A DNA stretch of 64,000 bases, from positions 372,001-436,000 of the forward strand of contig NZ_JAANOW010000001.1 in the NCBI RefSeq assembly GCF_011758805.1, written 5' to 3'. A model generated the notes under the pieces. The model was not told the origin of the DNA, searched no databases, and saw only the letters and a program-made list of their open reading frames with translations. The position numbers and the translations under genes were made by a program. This document shows, one piece after another, positions 63,658 through 64,000 of the stretch (positions within the stretch are counted from its first letter, which is position 1; every line of letters starts with the position of its first letter). This stretch comes from Mycolicibacterium fluoranthenivorans (GTDB lineage: Bacteria; Actinomycetota; Actinomycetes; Mycobacteriales; Mycobacteriaceae).

Positions 63658-63768
63658 TCAGACCGGCGGATACGCGGGCGGCGGGTACACGCCACGCAGT
63701 CCCCAGGCCAGCCAACTGAAGAAGAACTCGCCCTCGTCGCTGATGTCGTAATCCGGATTCGGGTCCAT
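63658..63768 (-). CDS. 36-residue microprotein, aromatic- and proline-rich
   Basis: A short gene with good signals: ATG with GGGGAGG seven bases upstream, TGA stop, and a strong terminator 12 bases past the stop. The peptide opens M-D-P-N-P-D-Y-D, has an acidic part, then F-F-F-S-W-L-A-W-G-L and a P-P-P-A-Y-P-P-V tail. It is too short for a full membrane helix but could lie at a membrane surface. Function unknown; it may be a conserved mycobacterial small protein. Confidence 0.7.
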   Translation of the reverse strand: MDPNPDYDISDEGEFFFSWLAWGLRGVYPPPAYPPV

Positions 63769-63861
63769 CGATGCCTCCCCAGCATGGCCATTGCGTGTGC
63801 AAAGTCTAACGCGATTGGGCCGGGGTGCGACACCGTATCCCGCCGATTGCCTAGACTGGCC

Positions 63862-63877
63862 AACCAGTTGATTGGTT
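63862..63877. promoter_or_regulatory. Operator-like dyad upstream of the last TetR gene
   Basis: AACCA-GTTGAT-TGGTT lies 34 bases before the ATG at 63912. TAGACT (63852-63857) just upstream could be a -10. It resembles the AACCA..TGGTT dyad near 43013, with a longer spacer. Autoregulation by the TetR protein is the simplest reading. Confidence 0.5.
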
Positions 63878-63911
63878 CCCGGTGTTCCCGGTCTGCAGAT
63901 AGTGAGTTGTC

Positions 63912-64000
63912 ATGTCCACGGAGTCGAACGGGGCGTCCAATGGGGCATCCACCACCAACGGGTTGTCCCGGCGGGAAGAACTGCTGGCCGTCGCCGCCAA
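63912..64000 (+). CDS. Probable TetR-family regulator, N-terminal fragment
   Basis: The first 29 residues before the window edge: a Ser/Asn/Gly/Thr-rich opening of about 18 residues, then S-R-R-E-E-L-L-A-V-A-A, which matches helix 1 of a TetR DNA-binding domain as in KstR2-like proteins. The DNA-binding helix itself is cut off, so the call is tentative. Confidence 0.5.
   Translation, partial: MSTESNGASNGASTTNGLSRREELLAVAA

Overview
This is a high-GC actinobacterial chromosome segment, almost certainly from a mycobacterium and most likely a fast-growing, environmental Mycolicibacterium-type species. The evidence is the presence of ESX-1 genes (mycP, eccE, espB, espL), paired carboxylic acid reductases, L,D-transpeptidase, FadE acyl-CoA dehydrogenases, a PtpB-type phosphatase, many GTG starts and frequent ATGA/GTGA stop-start overlaps. 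A complete fructose phosphotransferase system argues against M. tuberculosis itself, which from memory lacks one. From memory of reference genomes, 26.7-37.5 kb resembles the M. smegmatis espL-espB-eccE1-mycP1-PTS neighbourhood, and 41.3-58.2 kb resembles the M. tuberculosis Rv0144-Rv0158 block with insertions and an inversion. No tRNA, rRNA, insertion sequence, prophage or CRISPR array was seen.

Layout. 0-5.4 kb: a GtrA-family fragment, a Tat/lipoprotein Rieske protein, a small Thr-rich membrane protein, an L,D-transpeptidase, a TerC-type membrane protein preceded by a convincing yybP-ykoY (manganese) riboswitch, a nitroreductase and an SDR. 5.6-11.3 kb: MHS-type transporter plus LacI regulator, cytochrome P450 translationally coupled to an APH-fold kinase, and a DMT-like membrane protein. 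11.4-18.5 kb: two complete carboxylic acid reductases in tandem whose carrier and reductase halves are almost identical in DNA, a sign of recent gene conversion. 18.5-23.5 kb: a PPOX flavoenzyme with a membrane partner, and a four-gene ABC importer with overlapping genes. 23.5-31.4 kb: a large cyclase-homology/AAA regulator and the distal ESX-1 module mycP1-eccE1-espB-espL, tightly coupled but without any other ESX core gene in the window. 31.5-37.5 kb: fructose PTS (fruR-fruK-fruA-ptsH, divergent ptsI). 37.5-41.2 kb: pirin, FUSC-type membrane protein and TetR regulator.

41.3-55.2 kb: lipid and aldehyde metabolism with its regulators: TetR, SAM methyltransferase, aldehyde dehydrogenase, small secreted His-rich peptide, SDR plus quinone oxidoreductase, DUF456 protein, PtpB-like phosphatase plus FadE2, an MFS/LysR pair, a two-component system, and a second acyl-CoA dehydrogenase divergent from a TetR with two tandem dyads between them. 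55.2-60.6 kb: proton-translocating transhydrogenase (fused PntA, PntB), a CorA-like transporter with an altered GMN motif coupled to a Ser/Thr kinase. 60.9-64 kb: a taurine/sulfonate-type ABC importer, strong terminators, a 36-residue microprotein and the start of another TetR gene.

The most unusual signals are the ESX-1 distal module standing without the rest of the locus, the homogenised tandem CAR genes, a perfect inverted repeat that provides the stop codons of two convergent genes, the tandem 32-bp operator repeat, and the GQN variant of CorA. Functions are inferred from motifs and recalled family features; no database search was possible.
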